Source: Mermis nigrescens
Taxonomy: Eukaryota; Nematoda; Enoplea; Mermithida; Mermithidae
Length of the DNA: 64,000 nucleotides
Reading direction: 5' to 3'
Assembly: GCA_036768485.1 (NCBI GenBank)
Contig: JAVLUZ010000507.1
Coordinates: forward strand, 1,683,579-1,747,578
Shown: piece after piece, positions 10,580 to 23,294 of the stretch
Layout of the letters: every line of letters begins with the position of its first letter
Numbering within the stretch: position 1 is the first letter of the stretch
Translations under genes and position numbers: made by a program
The notes under the pieces: model-generated
Databases searched by the model: none
Told to the model about the DNA's origin: nothing
Seen by the model: only the letters and a program-made list of their open reading frames with translations

Positions 10580-10770
10580 ATGTACATGTTATAGGGGGAT
10601 GGGGGATCCCCCACCCAAAATCGGGCGTCCCGTATTCCCCTTGAAGCTGGAAAAGTTTTGACCCCTCCCCCGAGTTTTGGAAAAAATCGAATTTTCTTAC
10701 TGTTTTTAGGCATTTTTTGGCCAAAAATTCGGGGTCATCCCCAAATTTCGAGCCGTTACATATATGCCCT
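10580..10770. repeat. TACATGTTA-GGGGGATGGG MITE copy
   Basis: Starts at TACATGTTATAGGGGGATGG and ends near CGAGCCGTTACATATATGCCC. Inside are CCCTCCCCCGAGTTTTGG and TTTTTGGCCAAAAATTCGG. Same family as 1848-2075 and 14560-14790. Confidence 0.55.
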
Positions 10771-12112
10771 GGATATAAGACTGATCGACTTATGAGACGC
10801 AAAAACGTCTGGTCCCAGTCATCGATAATACATGATATATTACAAATTCGACTATTTGAATATGAGACACAGCTGACCTGCTCCCATTGCATATACTTAA
10901 TACATATAAATCACAGTGTATAAGACGCACGGCTAGAAGACGCGACTAATTCAACTATTCGATTAATGCCCGTGGACAAAGGTGAAATTCTGTACAACTT
11001 TTTCTGCAAATATGGTTTCATCCAAAGAAGTGCGGAATAGTTGAGTGATGCATATCATGAAAAATTATTGAAACTTGCCTCGATAACATTATTTCCACTG
11101 AAATCCTTACTTATGTAGTACGTTTTTTCAAGTAAACCATAACCCTGTTTATAAGACACACTCGGCTATACATAAGACGCATTTGAACGTGATCCAAAGG
11201 GGGTGTCTTATATCCGATTTAGACTGTATATACAAAGTATCTGTGTACAGTACAATGATAAACTATTCATTATGAAATCATACGCGTATCAGTCTCCAAT
11301 AAGATGAGAATCTAATAGAATGACAGAAGCCTCCATGCGTCAAATGCTTATACAAATGTAAAACTGGCGTAAAAACGATGTTAACCCGAGCTTCTGGTCA
11401 ATTTAAATTTTCAAAAACTTTCGTAGCAAAATTTCCACTTCGTTCATTCATTTTGGGCAGTCATATCGCTTTATTTTCCCCACAGCCATCCCCACCTTTC
11501 CATTCTGAGGGTCCAAGATTCCACACCCCTTGAACATTTATATGCATGCCTGGATTTAACCCCAGCAAATAACTTATTACACTTAGCAGTTAAGGATACA
11601 GGATTTTCTGACAGGGGAGCGGAACGGAACCCCAAATTTCCCTTGTCCGAAAAACTCCGTCCATTATGCTTAAAGTAGCGGTATTTTTGCCGTCTTTTGA
11701 TACATGGAATCATTCTAGACCCGAAAAGAACAAAAAAATTTTTAAAAGTTTCTACGAAAAACGCACAAAATTAGTGCTATGTACATAAATTCGGTACAAA
11801 GCGTCCAAAAATATTCATGAAATCATTACAAGAACTAAAAAATCGTCGTTCTGTACTTTTAAACTACTGCTATCGTTTCCTGAATTAAAATAATTAATGT
11901 TTTGACAGGATTGATAGTCTACACCGACAAGCAAATTAGAAAAATTCTGATAAGAAAAATAGGGAAAGAATGGCAGATGGTGAAAATTCTGAATTAAAAA
12001 TTCTTTGAAATTCTAAATCCTTAAAATTCTAAATTTTTAAAATTCCAAAAACTACTAATTACAACTAAAATTCGAACAAGGATCACATAATACAGCAGAG
12101 CAGATCGTTTTA

Positions 12113-12259
<147 letters not shown>

Positions 12260-12317
12260 TTATGTTAAGTTAATTACGAAGTCGTATTAAGAAACATTAA
12301 TCAGTAATATGGTTAAC

Positions 12318-12538
12318 CATAGGTGGGCAGCACCAAAATTCTGGGGAGGGGTGAAAGTTTTTTCAAAGGTCAAAAACAGTCTCAAAAATGGTGGTATGGC
12401 GAAAAAACACCATTTTTCGACATTTCTCATAGAGCACTATCCATTTACATCAAAAAATTCCGAAAATTAAATTCTAGGGGTGTTTAGATTTCTAGGAGGG
12501 GGTGGGGGTATTCGGTCTCCCCACGCCCACACGTGTGG
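12318..12538 (+). mobile_element. CATAGGTGGGCAGCACC MITE
   Basis: Starts CATAGGTGGGCAGCACCAAA, continues ATTCTGGGG..AAAGGTCAAAAA..ATGGTGGTATGGCGAAAAA and ends CCCACGCCCACACGTGTGG. Other copies: 24320-24570, 25605-25935, 34198-34395, 39500-39670, 61711-61925, 61926-62210, 63547-63770 and 63771 to the window end. Non-coding. Confidence 0.75.
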
Positions 12539-12671
12539 TCACTTAATTAGTTTCTGAATTTTCACCATTTCAAATCCAAATTAATTTAATGAAAATGAAT
12601 TTCCGAAATTCGAAGGCATTCAAAATAAAGCTTTCCTTATTCAAAAAACTGCCGCCCGACACATATGTACA

Positions 12672-13458
12672 CAGGCACGTATCCAGGGGGGCGGGGGGAG
12701 CCTGCCCCCCCGAAATAGGAAAAAATTTTGTTTTTCCCAAGGGTCCCCTAAAGGGAAAAATGAAAAATTGGCGAAGTGCGTCTGAAACACCGCCAAAACA
12801 GGTTTTTAGCGTACTTTTGAGCTAGTAAATTCAAAATATTCCGGCGCTTCGCGCCGGATTTATTGTTTATGTATAGTTTTGTCTTCTAAACCGCTAAAAA
12901 TCGTTCAAATTTGAGTTAGATATAGAGAGCATGTCAATTTTTTTCCAGCACTGTGCGCTGGATTCATTGTTCAGCTATAGTTTTTGCCTTCTAGACTCAT
13001 TCAAAACAGCTCAAATTTGAGTTATGAAATGGGAAACATTAAATGCTTCCGACGCTTCGCGCCGTATTTATTGTTTATATATGTTTTTTGTCTTCTAGCC
13101 CGCTCAAAACCGCTCAAATTTGAACTTGACATGCAGAATATGTCAATTTTTTCGGCGCTTGGCGCCGAATTTCCATTATCTGTATTGTTTTTCTCTGTAC
13201 AGCACAATGATTGAGTGCAAAGGCATGAGATAAGAAATAATTCGTCGATTAAGTGATGAGAAATCAGCTTGAATGATTAATTTGCTGTATATCAAATAGA
13301 GTGAAAAATTTTTGAAATTTTTCTCCACCATCGTATAGAGCTCGCCGAGATACGCTCAAAATCGCCTTTATTTTCGCCTATCTCCTAATGGTTCTCGATA
13401 TATCTGGCCTCAAAAGTTTTCGGCCCGCCCCCGAAATAAAATCCTGGATACGGGCCTG
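12672..13458 (+). mobile_element. CAGG-ended MITE with internal ~105-bp tandem units
   Basis: 787 bp with ends CAGGCACGTATCCAGG and CCTGGATACGGGCCTG, a good terminal inverted repeat. Flanks TATGTACA and TATGTACG match at 7 of 8 bases, hAT-like. The centre holds four units of about 105 bp, each with a version of CCGGCGCTTCGCGCCGGAT, then TTTATTGTTTA, TTTTGCCTTCTA and CGCTCAAATTTGAGTT (palindromes at about 12841, 12948, 13047 and 13153). No open frame. Reference copy for this family. Confidence 0.85.
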
Positions 13459-15660
13459 TATGTACGTATGTGTCAACTAGAACGAGCCTAAGTATTCAAG
13501 ACTCCATTTTTCATTATAATGTATATAATAAGAACTCATGAATATGTACACTCGTGAATTTAGAGGGGGCGGGGGCGGACGCCCCCGGTCATCAAAAAAA
13601 TATTTGGGCGCAACAGAAAATGATATGTACTTTTTTATGATTTCAGCCATTTTTTTATCAAAATTTTTCAAATTTTTCCGGCGCTTCGAGGCGGATAGTA
13701 TTAATTAATGATATTCACTGACTTTCTCAGCGCTCTAAAAACTTTATTTTTACGCCAGAAAAATTGTTTTTGTACAGAACAAGGATTTTTTAGTTATTAA
13801 AATAATTCTCATGTATTTTTTGGTGCTTTGTGCTATTTACGCACTAATTTTGCGCGTTTTTCGTAAATTTTTTTCGATAATTTTAGTTTTTTCAGATCAC
13901 AAATGATTCTGTCCATCAAAAGATGGCGAAATAAGATCTTTAAGCATAACAAATGAATTTTTTGACGATTTTCAACGCCAATGGGATAATCTGGGGTTCC
14001 GCCTTCCGTCAAAAAGTCCTTGATATGTAAATATATATGTGACATATGTACATACATATGTATATATGTATACGTGTACTAATGTACGTACATATTTCTT
14101 CCGTTTATATAGTCAAAAAATTCTTATCATTTATAAAAAAATACAAAACATTCACTTATACATTTGCAATCACACTTAGTTACACAGGGCTTTTAAAAAA
14201 ACGATACATCAAGAAAAATGTCAGCTGTCATATAATGCATACTTAAACTTAACAATTGAAACTTTGTAAAAATGTAGTACAATGTTTGTTTGCCTGTCTG
14301 ATAAAATTTATTAACACGGGAAAGATTTCTTCTTTGTCCAGAGCTTTTATTCTAAAACTACCAAGTTGGAGTTTTGGGGCAAAATCTTCTCATATATTTT
14401 TGCCCACAAAAATCTGAAAAACAATTCTGGAACAAAATGCGAATTAACAATATTGCACAATTGAAAGAGCATTGTTGAGCCTCGAAAAGTTCGTCAGCAA
14501 AAAAATTGACTTTATTGATCAGTTTCGTTACCGTTCATAATTGTCAGCCGAAATAATACATGTAACAGGGGAATAGGGATCCACTACCCAAATTCAGTCG
14601 CCCCCATCCCCCAAGTCCAAAAAATTTTCGACCCCCTCTCAACTTTTCGGAAAAATTGAATTTTTTGATCGTTTTTAGCCAAAATTTGGAGGTCCTTCCC
14701 CCAACTAAAAATAGTTAGGACCCACCCAACATTGCTTCCCAAGGTCGAAAGTTGAGGGGGTGAGATTGAAAAGTTTGGGACCACTAAATTTAGAGTTCTA
14801 GCCTTTTTTGCAGGTCAAATATGAAAAATGGCTAAAACATCGAATATAACATGTTCCGAAGTTAAACACTGCATCTTAAAGTACTATTTGTACAATTCTG
14901 ACTAGTTCCGTCACTCTTGTAAGCAAAAAATATAAGAATTCATCGAAAACTTTGAGTTTTCAGATCATTTTAACTTCATTCTAGGTATTTTATTGGTAAA
15001 CAAAACAGAAATGTACTATTAGTCGGCGCGAAGCGCCGAAAAAATCAACATCTTTGCAGCTTTTTTGACCGAAAATCATGCAGAAAATGTATGATAGCTC
15101 TAAATCGTCTGACAGTGATTCGAGTCTCAGACCCTGATGGGGGGTAATACCCCTCACCCCCTCATGAAAATGTGTGCGATTTCCAGCCGTTACATGCATG
15201 GTCGAAGCTAATAGAGATCCACGTTAGTCCACTTACTGTAACTTTGCAGCAAAACTAATCCGATGTGTCAAACAGAATTTTTTTGCATTTTTTGTTAATG
15301 TTTGTGTCTCCAAACGCCGAAAACTTCAGCAGTGTAAATGGCACTTGTGAACAAATTATCAGCGATTATCTTAATTCTAACAGAAGTTTTTGGAATTTTT
15401 TTCTCCAAAACTCGGACTTTGTAGTTTCAATAGGAAAGATCTGAATTTAGAATAAATAATTTACAAAATTTTAACAAAAAAGCAAACAAACTCTGGACTA
15501 TAATCTAATAAAGTTTCAATTGCTAGTTTTAAGAATATGTTACAGTACACCTTTTTAGTAATTTACCGTTTTTTGAAACGCCCTGCACAAAAATTCGTTT
15601 TCGTGTTTCGGGAACTAAAACTAAATCAATTATCAGCTAAGAGCACTTCATAAGCACTAA
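13459..15660. other. Intronic DNA without a gene
   Basis: Apart from the repeat at 14560 and palindromes at about 13678 and 15022, this holds ordinary AT-rich intron with a TATG/TACATA-rich patch at 14030-14100. No exon recognised. Confidence 0.6.
14560..14790. repeat. TACATGTAACAGGGG MITE copy
   Basis: Starts TACATGTAACAGGGGAATAGG. Inside are ACCCAAATTCAGTCGCCCCC, CCCCAAGTCC and a long TTTTTAGCCAAAATTTGG. Fragments of the same type follow at 15090-15200. Confidence 0.5.
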
Positions 15661-15722
15661 ATTTTAGCAAAGCGTGGAATAAAACATTGATGCATACTGC
15701 AAGGTACTATTCAAAATTTTAC

Positions 15723-15840
15723 TGTCTAAACAGGAAAGCAGCTGGGATACAATTCTGCGCTCCATTTCTCGTTGCGCTGTGTCTCGCCTTGGTGCTATTG
15801 AATCAATTTCGTCCAGAAATAAGATGCAAGGAGCAAAAGC
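15723..15840 (-). CDS. NVL: NVL exon: D1 Walker B
   Basis: Thirty-nine codons plus one base: [20 protein letters not shown] then [19 protein letters not shown]. The Walker B acidic pair (LFLDEID) that activates water for ATP hydrolysis is present, followed by the MERRIV.QLL helix typical of NVL D1. The acceptor is TTTACAG and the donor A/GTAAAA. Preceded in phase by the 18739-18840 exon (..LFSQAS). Confidence 0.96.
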
Positions 15841-16106
15841 CTGTAAACATGACTTCCAAGCAAGAGCAGAGCAACCAAAAATGACAGTAAATATATAAAA
15901 ATGAAGCAATCTATAATACATGAACATATTTGAGTGCCGGCTTGTATTCAGGGGGAGGAGGGAGAGGGGCGGGCCCGGAAATGAATGAAATAATTTTTGA
16001 TTCTCATCTCACAAGGGTCCCCAAAAGGAACAAATGAAAAATGCTTAAAGTGTGTTTGAAGTACCACCAGAAGGGATTTTTAAGGTAGGTACTTTTGAGC
16101 TAGGAG

Positions 16107-16545
16107 CAGTATTTTTTTGTACAAGGTCCGTTTGTACATGTACAAATATGGTCCCTAAAAGTCTTTGTACATTTTTTTACACACAAACTTTTTGGGTACT
16201 ATAATACGGCACAATAGCGATTTTATTGTGGCAAAAACAGACTTGTTCGACCTTTGATAGTGTATTTTACCTCATTTCTGGGTTTCTGAGAGCAAAAATA
16301 ACTAATTATCGTCTCAAAACCGCGAGAAGCGCCGAAAAATTTGACATTTTTCCTTTCAAAATGCAATTTCTGACATTAAAAAGATATATAGAACACACAA
16401 TTACTCATTCGCCGAAAATTTTTGCGAATTTCAAACCTTTTTTTGCAGTTTTTGTCATTCCGAAAATCTTTGTACATGTACAAAGAGGGTCCCCAAAAGT
16501 CTTTGTACATCGGGAAAAATCTTCGCCGAATATAAAAAAACCGTG
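16107..16545 (+). mobile_element. hAT-type MITE, TGTACATGTACA family, copy 2
   Basis: 439 bp. Flanks GCTAGGAG and GCTAGGAA agree at 7 of 8. Starts CAGTATTTTTTTGTACAAGG and ends ATAAAAAAACCGTG. Same internal order as the other copies, with the GC palindrome decayed to CCGCGAGAAGCGCCG. Confidence 0.88.
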
Positions 16546-17281
16546 GCTAGGAAACGCAAAATTTTTCAGGAGCTTCGCGCGCGGATTTATTGTTTGTCTA
16601 TAATTTTCATACATGGGCAAGGTAGAGGAGGACAGCGGGCAGGGGGCTGAAATCCAAAAATGGCCATATAGTAAAAAGCGTCGTTGTTTTCTGTACAAGG
16701 TCTCTTTGTATGTACATGTATACACGAAACAGCCTCCAAAAGTCAAATTTACATTCTGCACGTGTAGAATTTAGGGTGCTATATCATGGAACAGAAGCAT
16801 GTTATGTGCGGGAAACAGGGTTTTTGATTGTTATTAGTAAACTTTTGACAATTTATCGGCTTCTATCTACAAAAATACAAAAGTTAATCAACATTGCACG
16901 GAGCGCCAGAAAATTTTGATATTTTCACCGTATTCACGTAGAACTTTTTTGCCTTTCTTAAGCAGTGTAAGCTCAGAAACTGTCTCGCAGCTGCTTTGGT
17001 ATTCTCATAACCACCTGGCAGTACCTGAATATCAAAAACCCGAGGTAGGGGTGATAGTCGCCTCTAACCCGCAACCTATGCCCATGTGTGATAGTTTTTG
17101 CCATCTAGGCCGCTCTTAATCGCTCAAATTTGAGTTATGATGTGGAACATAAGAAATTTTTTCCGCCGCTTCGCGAAGAATTAATCATTTTCTGTATTCT
17201 TTTTCTCTGCACAACTCAAGGATTAAATACAAAGATAAAAGTTAAGAAACTGTTTATCGATTGAATGATGTGAAAGGAGTT

Positions 17282-18042
17282 CAGTGTTTTTTTTGTACAA
17301 GGTCCGTTTGTACATGTACAAAGATGGTCCCCAAAAGCCTTTGTACATTTTGTACATGCAAATTTTTGTGTACCATAAATAGTACAGTAGCAATTTTAGT
17401 GTGGTAAAACAGGGTTTTCGACCTTTGGTAGTGTATTTTAGCTAATTTCTGGGTATCTGACGCCAAAAATTACTAAAAATTGTTTGAAAACGGCGCGAAG
17501 CGCCGAAAAATGTTGACATTTTTCCATTCTAAATGCAAATTCTGCCATTTTAAAGATATATAGGACAAATAATTTATCAGTTCGGCGCGAAGCGCTGAAA
17601 AATTTTGGGAATTCTACACCTTTTTACAGTTTTTGTCTTCCTAAAAATCTTCGTACATTTTGATTAACACACAAAATTTTTGGATACTATAATATGGTAC
17701 AGCAGCGTTTTTAGTGTGGTAAAAACAGAGTTCTTCGACTTTTCGTAGTGTGTTTTAGCTAATTTCTGGGTCTCTACGGGCAAAAATCACTAAGAATCGT
17801 CTTAAAAGGGCGCGAAGCGCCGAAAAATTTGACTTTTTACTTTTGAAATGCAATTTCTGCCATTATAAAGATATAAAGAACACACAATTACTCATTTCGG
17901 CGCGAAGCGCCGAAACTTTTCGAATTTTAGACCTTTTTTGCAATTTTTGTCTTCCCAAAGATCTTTGTACATGTACAAAGACGGTCCCGAAAAAGTCTTT
18001 GTACATCGTGAGAAATCTTTGCCGAGTACAAAAAAAACACTG
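17282..18042 (+). mobile_element. hAT-type MITE, TGTACATGTACA family, copy 3 (perfect TSD)
   Basis: 761 bp bounded by a perfect 8-bp duplication AAGGAGTT (17274-17281, 18043-18050). Ends CAGTGTTTTTTTTGTAC and GTACAAAAAAAACACTG are exact inverted repeats with CAGTG/CACTG, as in hAT transposons. Longer than other copies because the middle block (AGTGTGGTAAAA..GCGCGAAGCGCCG..ATATATAG) is duplicated; four GGCGCGAAGCGCC-type palindromes lie at about 17491, 17581, 17810 and 17898. No coding capacity. Confidence 0.95.
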
Positions 18043-18738
18043 AAGGAGTTGTGCAGATAGTTTAAGCTTTAGATTTGTTATATTTCAGTATGAAACTGAG
18101 TGAAATTTTTTGAAATTTATTTTCGAAGTTTATCTTCACCATTGTATAGAGCTCTGTGAGATAAATACGCTAAAAAATGCCATAATTTTTGCCGATCTAA
18201 AAATGTTCCCTGATATATCTGACCCCAAAATTTTCGACCCCCTCCGAAATAAAATCAGGATAAGGGCCTGTGTGCACGTACGGTCAAATCCCCCAAGTCA
18301 ATACTTTCGTCGTCTCACTAATTTAAAAACTTGATATCCATCAAAAAAAATTTCGATAAATGTGCAAATACATATTTCTCTACGTTATTCGGCCTTTTAA
18401 TCAAAATTAGGGCAATTCTAAACATCAAATCCATGTTGATAGCCCACCAAATAACCGGAGTTCGGTTTCTAATATTAAATCGCTTCCGAAAAGAGAAAAC
18501 GTAGGAGGAAATTGAATCGAACAATCCCAATAGAAGATTTTTTAGCTTAAATTTCGCATAAAGTGTTCAGCGTATGCATCCCGACTTTTGCTTAAAATAT
18601 GCTTATTTCTGCGTTCCATTCAATAAAAACGCTTTTTATCAAACGTCATGCGAATACAGAAAGGTCAGCGTTCAGCCCAGCGAAAAATCAAAGTCGAAGA
18701 GGAACTGTTGAACGGAAGACGAATGATTATTTGATTAC

Positions 18739-18840
18739 CGAAGCCTGCGAGAAGAGATCGCGAATTTTTTGCTCCGAATCACCGCTTATGCCGGATACGA
18801 GTTCGGTTGCAGCAATTTTTATGAAAGGCAAATCTAATTC
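18739..18840 (-). CDS. NVL: NVL exon: D1 pore-loop region
   Basis: Thirty-four codons, phase 0/0: [20 protein letters not shown] then [14 protein letters not shown]. It corresponds to NVL ELDLP..K..A.E.VSGVSGESEQK.R.LF.QA, the strand and loop facing the central pore. The acceptor is TTTTTCAG and the donor TCG/GTAATC. The family GESE motif reads GDSE here, a conservative change. Confidence 0.96.
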
Positions 18841-19035
18841 CTGAAAAAATGTTGAGCGAAAAATACAAACAGAGCCTTGCAATGATTTCTGAATAAAAAA
18901 TATGCATTACGTATGTAAATAAATAGCTGCTTAGTTTTAGCAATGATAATTAATTAGGCGTTTAAAAAAATAATTAGTATTAAATAACGACACTTGGATG
19001 TTTTTCTAATGTAAATTCGTAAAAACGACGCTTAC

Positions 19036-19170
19036 TCCAGCTATTGCGTAAGCTAGCGTTGTTTTCCCACAGCCAGGCGGACCGTGTATTAGAAATCCGC
19101 GCGGCGGTTTGACACCAAGACGCTGATACAACTCGGGATGTTTCAAATGCATGACGAGTTTGCAAATTTC
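19036..19170 (-). CDS. NVL: NVL exon: D1 Walker A
   Basis: Forty-five codons: [45 protein letters not shown]. It carries the D1 P-loop GPPGCGKT. The donor is GGA/GTAAGC. The 5' junction is unusual: the first codon GAA needs G 19170, but the acceptor TTTTTTAACAG would remove that G, and the upstream exon ends phase 0. The six bases TAACAG are present on both sides of the intron. Alignment with the family (GG..QLT/EICK) shows no residue missing or added if the G is kept. Confidence 0.95.
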
Positions 19171-19307
19171 TGTTAAAAAATAATGAATGGTAGACAAGTA
19201 AAAATAAATAAATATGAACAAACAAATGAACGATGAACAGTAAACATTTAAACAACTTCAAACACTAAAGTGCACACATATATATACACATATTATCTAA
19301 TTACCAC

Positions 19308-21137
19308 TAGTGCTGCACACTTTGCAAATTATGCTACCCGAGTACCTGGTCATTTCATTACCCGGATAGGACTAACATAAAGTGAGAATACAAAGGACAC
19401 ACTGTTTTATTCTTTTGATGTGGTCGGGGCGGCGCGCTCAAGCGTCCCCCATCTGGGTTCGGGCCAGAGCCCCGCAAAATTTTGTAAAAAGAGCACTTTT
19501 AAGTTAAACCGTAACGTCTAAATTTAAAAAACTGGTCGAATTTTGGTTCTGAATTAAGCCTCGAAACAGTCAAGTTAATCACCGAATTCACCACCATCGT
19601 CAAAAAATATTGTCATTCTTGCCAGTTGCAACCGGCTTTATAGAGACAAACAAAACGATAAACTAGCAAAATGGCGCCAAATGATTTTCATATCTTTCTA
19701 TGATTTTCAGTTCAAATTAAGTTTAGAGTTTCGACAGAAAAAAAAGATAAATCAATGAATTCGTATGAATTTTACGACTGATACAAGCTTTTGAACTTAA
19801 TGCTTGGACTTTAAAAGGTGAAATAACGGTCACTTACCGAACCGGCGCAAAGCATCGAGAAATTTTGCCGTTTTTGATTTATAAGATTTTATTTAAGCAT
19901 TATAAAGGCACACAATACAGCAAATATTGGGCGCTGATAATATTTTATATTCTTACTGCTTTTGTCACCAAACAAATCTTTGTGCGTTAACAATAACAGT
20001 CCTAGCTACAGCCTGAAAATTCAGCTGATCTTGAAAAATCATGATTTGAAGTCTTTTTTTCGATTATTCTGAAAATTTTTCAATTTTTTAGAATTCGGGT
20101 ACAAAGAAGATTCAAGCTAAGAAGACTATTGGTCTCATCGTCTGCTCAAAATTTTGGGCCAAATTTGTTCTAGATTTGAGAATTGCAGTATAAGTTCGAA
20201 GCCCAATATGTACTTAATTTAATGAAAGTTGTCTCGAGCTGAAAAAGATTATGTATGTCTTCTGTACAAAACTTTACAAGAAACAGTACATCAAGGAAAA
20301 ATACATATAAGCATTCAGTCCAATGTCCTGAATTTAATTTTGGGATCACCAAAATTTTGAAAACGTAATAAATCGTTTATACACAATTTTATGAAACTCT
20401 GGCGCGATGCGCCGAAAATTTTTGACGTTTTTATATCTTTAAGCACAATTTTAGAAAGCTTTCTGAAGGTAAGCAATATACAGAAATTACATTCGGCGCG
20501 AATTGTCAAAAAGTTTTATTTCTATCCTTTTCAGCTCAATTTCGCAGGCTTCGGCATATGAGCAATACAGTAATCATGCCTGACGGGAGGAGCCGAAACT
20601 TTTTAAAATTGTTCTTTTACGCTAAATTTTGCAAATTTCTGAATATTTGGAAAGAACCTTTTTACGTCCTTTTCAGATCAATTTTGCATCTCTTTGAATA
20701 AAAGCAATATACATTATATCTGGCAAGAAGCGCTGGAAATTATCCATTTTTATTCTGTCAAGCTCACTTTTGCAGTTTTACAAAGATCAGTAAAGCAGGA
20801 ATCATATCTGGTGCGAAGCGCCGGAAAATTTGATCGGTTTTTATGTTTTTAAGCTCAATTTTGCGCCTTGCTGAAGATGAGAAATGCAGAAAATTTGATC
20901 CTGCAAAAATGGCATAAGGATAATGCTATATAACATATTGTTGTTCAACACTAATTTTAAAAACAAGAAGTCGTTAGATAGGTTAATCCGATTCCTAGCA
21001 AATTCTGCGTTGTTGTCAATTGTCATGATATTCAAAATTTGTTCATTGGCATTTGGGTACCCGGATATACCCAGGTGCCCGTCTAGTACTCGGGTAATGA
21101 AATTTTTTCTACCCGACTACTCGGGTGTGCAGCTCTA
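19308..21137 (+). mobile_element. hAT-type element with TAGNGCTGCACAC ends
   Basis: 1830 bp with ends TAGTGCTGCACAC and GTGTGCAGCTCTA. Flanks ATTACCAC and ATGACCAC match at 7 of 8. Next to each end are repeated TACCCG/CGGGTA words (left CTACCCGAGTACCTGG, right CTACCCGACTACTCGGG). The interior (20380-20900) has about five units near 105 bp with the palindrome CTGGCGCGATGCGCCG, then TTTTT, then AAGCTCAATTTTGCA. No transposase frame. It sits in the NVL intron between the 19036 and 23186 exons. Confidence 0.82.
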
Positions 21138-22980
21138 ATGACCACTTTAAAAAAGTTGGAATTTTCTGACCACTCGAGGCGAATATGTGATGTACGTACG
21201 ATACGACGAGTATGTATGTACGTACAGAGGAGAAAGATATAGAAGAATCTCACAAAAGTTTGCAACCCTCCCAAAAAAGTTAAGATTTAAAGCCATCTCC
21301 GACTTTTAAAAAAAGGACGCCTTCTAAAGTACTTTTCTCCCATTTAAAAATGGTCATTAAGCCGACCAAACATGCATACTGGGGCGTATGGGGGTATACA
21401 ACTACCAGGACTTTTGAGTAACATACCCCCTCTGCCCTTTTGAAGCGAAATCGATTGCCGAACCTTGAAAAAACGTCAAATGACGCCTAACAGTGTAATA
21501 ACATGCACATGTACTTATTTTTCGAGCAGCAGACTGTTCAATTCATTCATCCAGACACTTTTCTCGCATTTTGTTTACATATATTTAATGTTACAGGTCA
21601 TTCCATTACACTTACTGTTACTGATTTCAAGCAAATTCAACCGTAAATATTAATGAAAAATGAAATACGACTGATTATGTACAAAAATTTGACATTGAAA
21701 GATAAACAAAATTACTCAATCACCCCCTCTCCCCTCCAAAAGCCAATTCGGTTTACCCCTCACAGAGCTTTTGACCGTATGCATGTATGTGTGAAGTGAA
21801 CCAGACCCAATACTTTGTGTTACAACAATTATATGACTTCGGCTAAGTCAACCACATGAATGATATAGTATCAAAGATAATAGTTTGCGTAATTTTTGAT
21901 TCAAACCAAATCACAAAAGGCCCTATTTGCAGTAGTAAGGACAAAAAGTCTTCCTAATACCGACCGAGCATAGGACGAACGGTTAGTTTTTTGAGTGAAG
22001 CGATTAGTTCACTTTACACAATCTCTTACTGCATCCTAAAAATTTAAGCTGTTATTGATGAGCATACGGCTTTGCCTCCGCAAAACTGACGTCGAAATAT
22101 CAGCAGGATCCCTCAATTCCACTGTTTAATTACAGAATTTGATTCCATTTAATTTTTTTATTGGTTATTATTTATTTCTATTTATTTTTATTTATTATTT
22201 ATTTTTATTTATTATTTATTTTTATTTACTTTTTTATTCCCTTTATTGGTTGTCGATTTGTTCCAATTTTACACTTGTCTTTTTTAAAATTCGTAAGTCA
22301 ATACAAATTTGGCTGTGTGATGCAGAACGGAAGCGAACTCCAAATTATTGAATAAAACTTCCATGTACACATGTACTCGCATATAGTTTAAATTGTCAGC
22401 GTTTTGGTACATAATTAGCAAAATTATGTCTTTAGGAACCAAAGGCCGATTGCATCAAATCTACGAGTTCAGTGGTTCAGAAGTTCAGACAGAAGTCTAC
22501 AATTTTTTTTGGTTGCACCAATTCTAAAACTTCAGAAGTTCACAAAAGTTCATATAAATCGCTTCTACAAGATCAGGAAATCACATTCTAGAATTTCAAA
22601 GGTTCATTTGTCTAAGCGATATTTTATTATACATAGATGCTGAAAAAACAATAATCAATAACAAGCGGGTAATTTATATCACTTTTAGTACATTATCAAT
22701 TGTCGCACACCTTATTCTCAGTCTATCAGTATATAATTTAAATTTAAATTAATTTTAAAACAAATAAGTCGTCTTTGAGTAGCAGGATAACAATTATTAT
22801 CACCCTCTTCACTGCTACCCGTAATCATAGCTTGCATGCATACATACATACAATTAATTTACTACAAATTACCGAAATAAAACAAAAAACAAAAAATAGG
22901 ACAATGGTTTCAGCTCAGTGAACTGACGGTCTACCGTCCGCACCACATTATTAGTCAATAAATTTGCTAAACATAAGGCA
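21138..22980. other. Intronic DNA without a gene
   Basis: AT-rich with no exon seen. Includes a T/TTTA microsatellite-like stretch at 22160-22240 that creates a spurious Phe/Tyr-rich frame. Confidence 0.6.
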
Positions 22981-23185
22981 AATTACTTTCGCTTTACACA
23001 AAATGTATCATTTTAACGAAAATGATAGCTTTAAGATTAACAGACAGCGAGGACCAAAAAAACGATCGAAAAGTATATATAAATTTAAAAAATTGTAAGA
23101 AAGGGTTCTTTTTAACGACAATAAAATTAATCGTGTTCTGCACATGCTTTGCCACACTAGAAACAATGCATAGCACGATTCTCAC

Positions 23186-23253
23186 TGTTAGTTGCGATTC
23201 GTAGCCTCCAATGTCCTTGAATCTCACAGACGAAGACTCAAGAACAAGGATGT
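23186..23253 (-). CDS. NVL: NVL exon: start of D1
   Basis: Two bases plus 22 codons: ILVLESSSVRFKDIGG and YESQLT. V.F.D.GG is the conserved beginning of the AAA+ D1 core. The acceptor is GTTTTTTAG; the donor is ACA/GTGAGA, good by consensus, yet it does not match the phase of the next exon (needs one more G). The upstream join supplies G to make GAC (D) before ILV. Confidence 0.9.
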
Positions 23254-23294
23254 CTAAAAAACATACAAAAAGTTTATCTTTACATACCATACAT

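Larger units (their letters stand above)
15940..18265 (+). repeat. Composite CAGG-family element with nested hAT MITEs
   Basis: The left part (TTGTATTCAGGGGGAGG..GGGTCCCCAAAAGGAAC..TTTTGAGCTAGGAG) and right part (GAGTGAAATTTTTTGAAATT..AAATAAAATCAGGATAAGGGCCTG) match the two ends of 12672-13458. In between are two TGTACATGTACA-family MITEs with their own target duplications (16107-16545, 17282-18042) and a decayed third (about 16690-16915). Precise outer ends are uncertain. Confidence 0.65.

Noticed and set aside
15687..15884. Plus-strand ORF over the NVL Walker B exon
   Set aside because: Antisense shadow of the coding exon at 15723-15840.
22139..22355. Phe/Tyr-rich frames suggesting a membrane protein
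   Set aside because: Low-complexity TTTATTTTTATTTA tract; two frames are open at once, typical of simple repeats.
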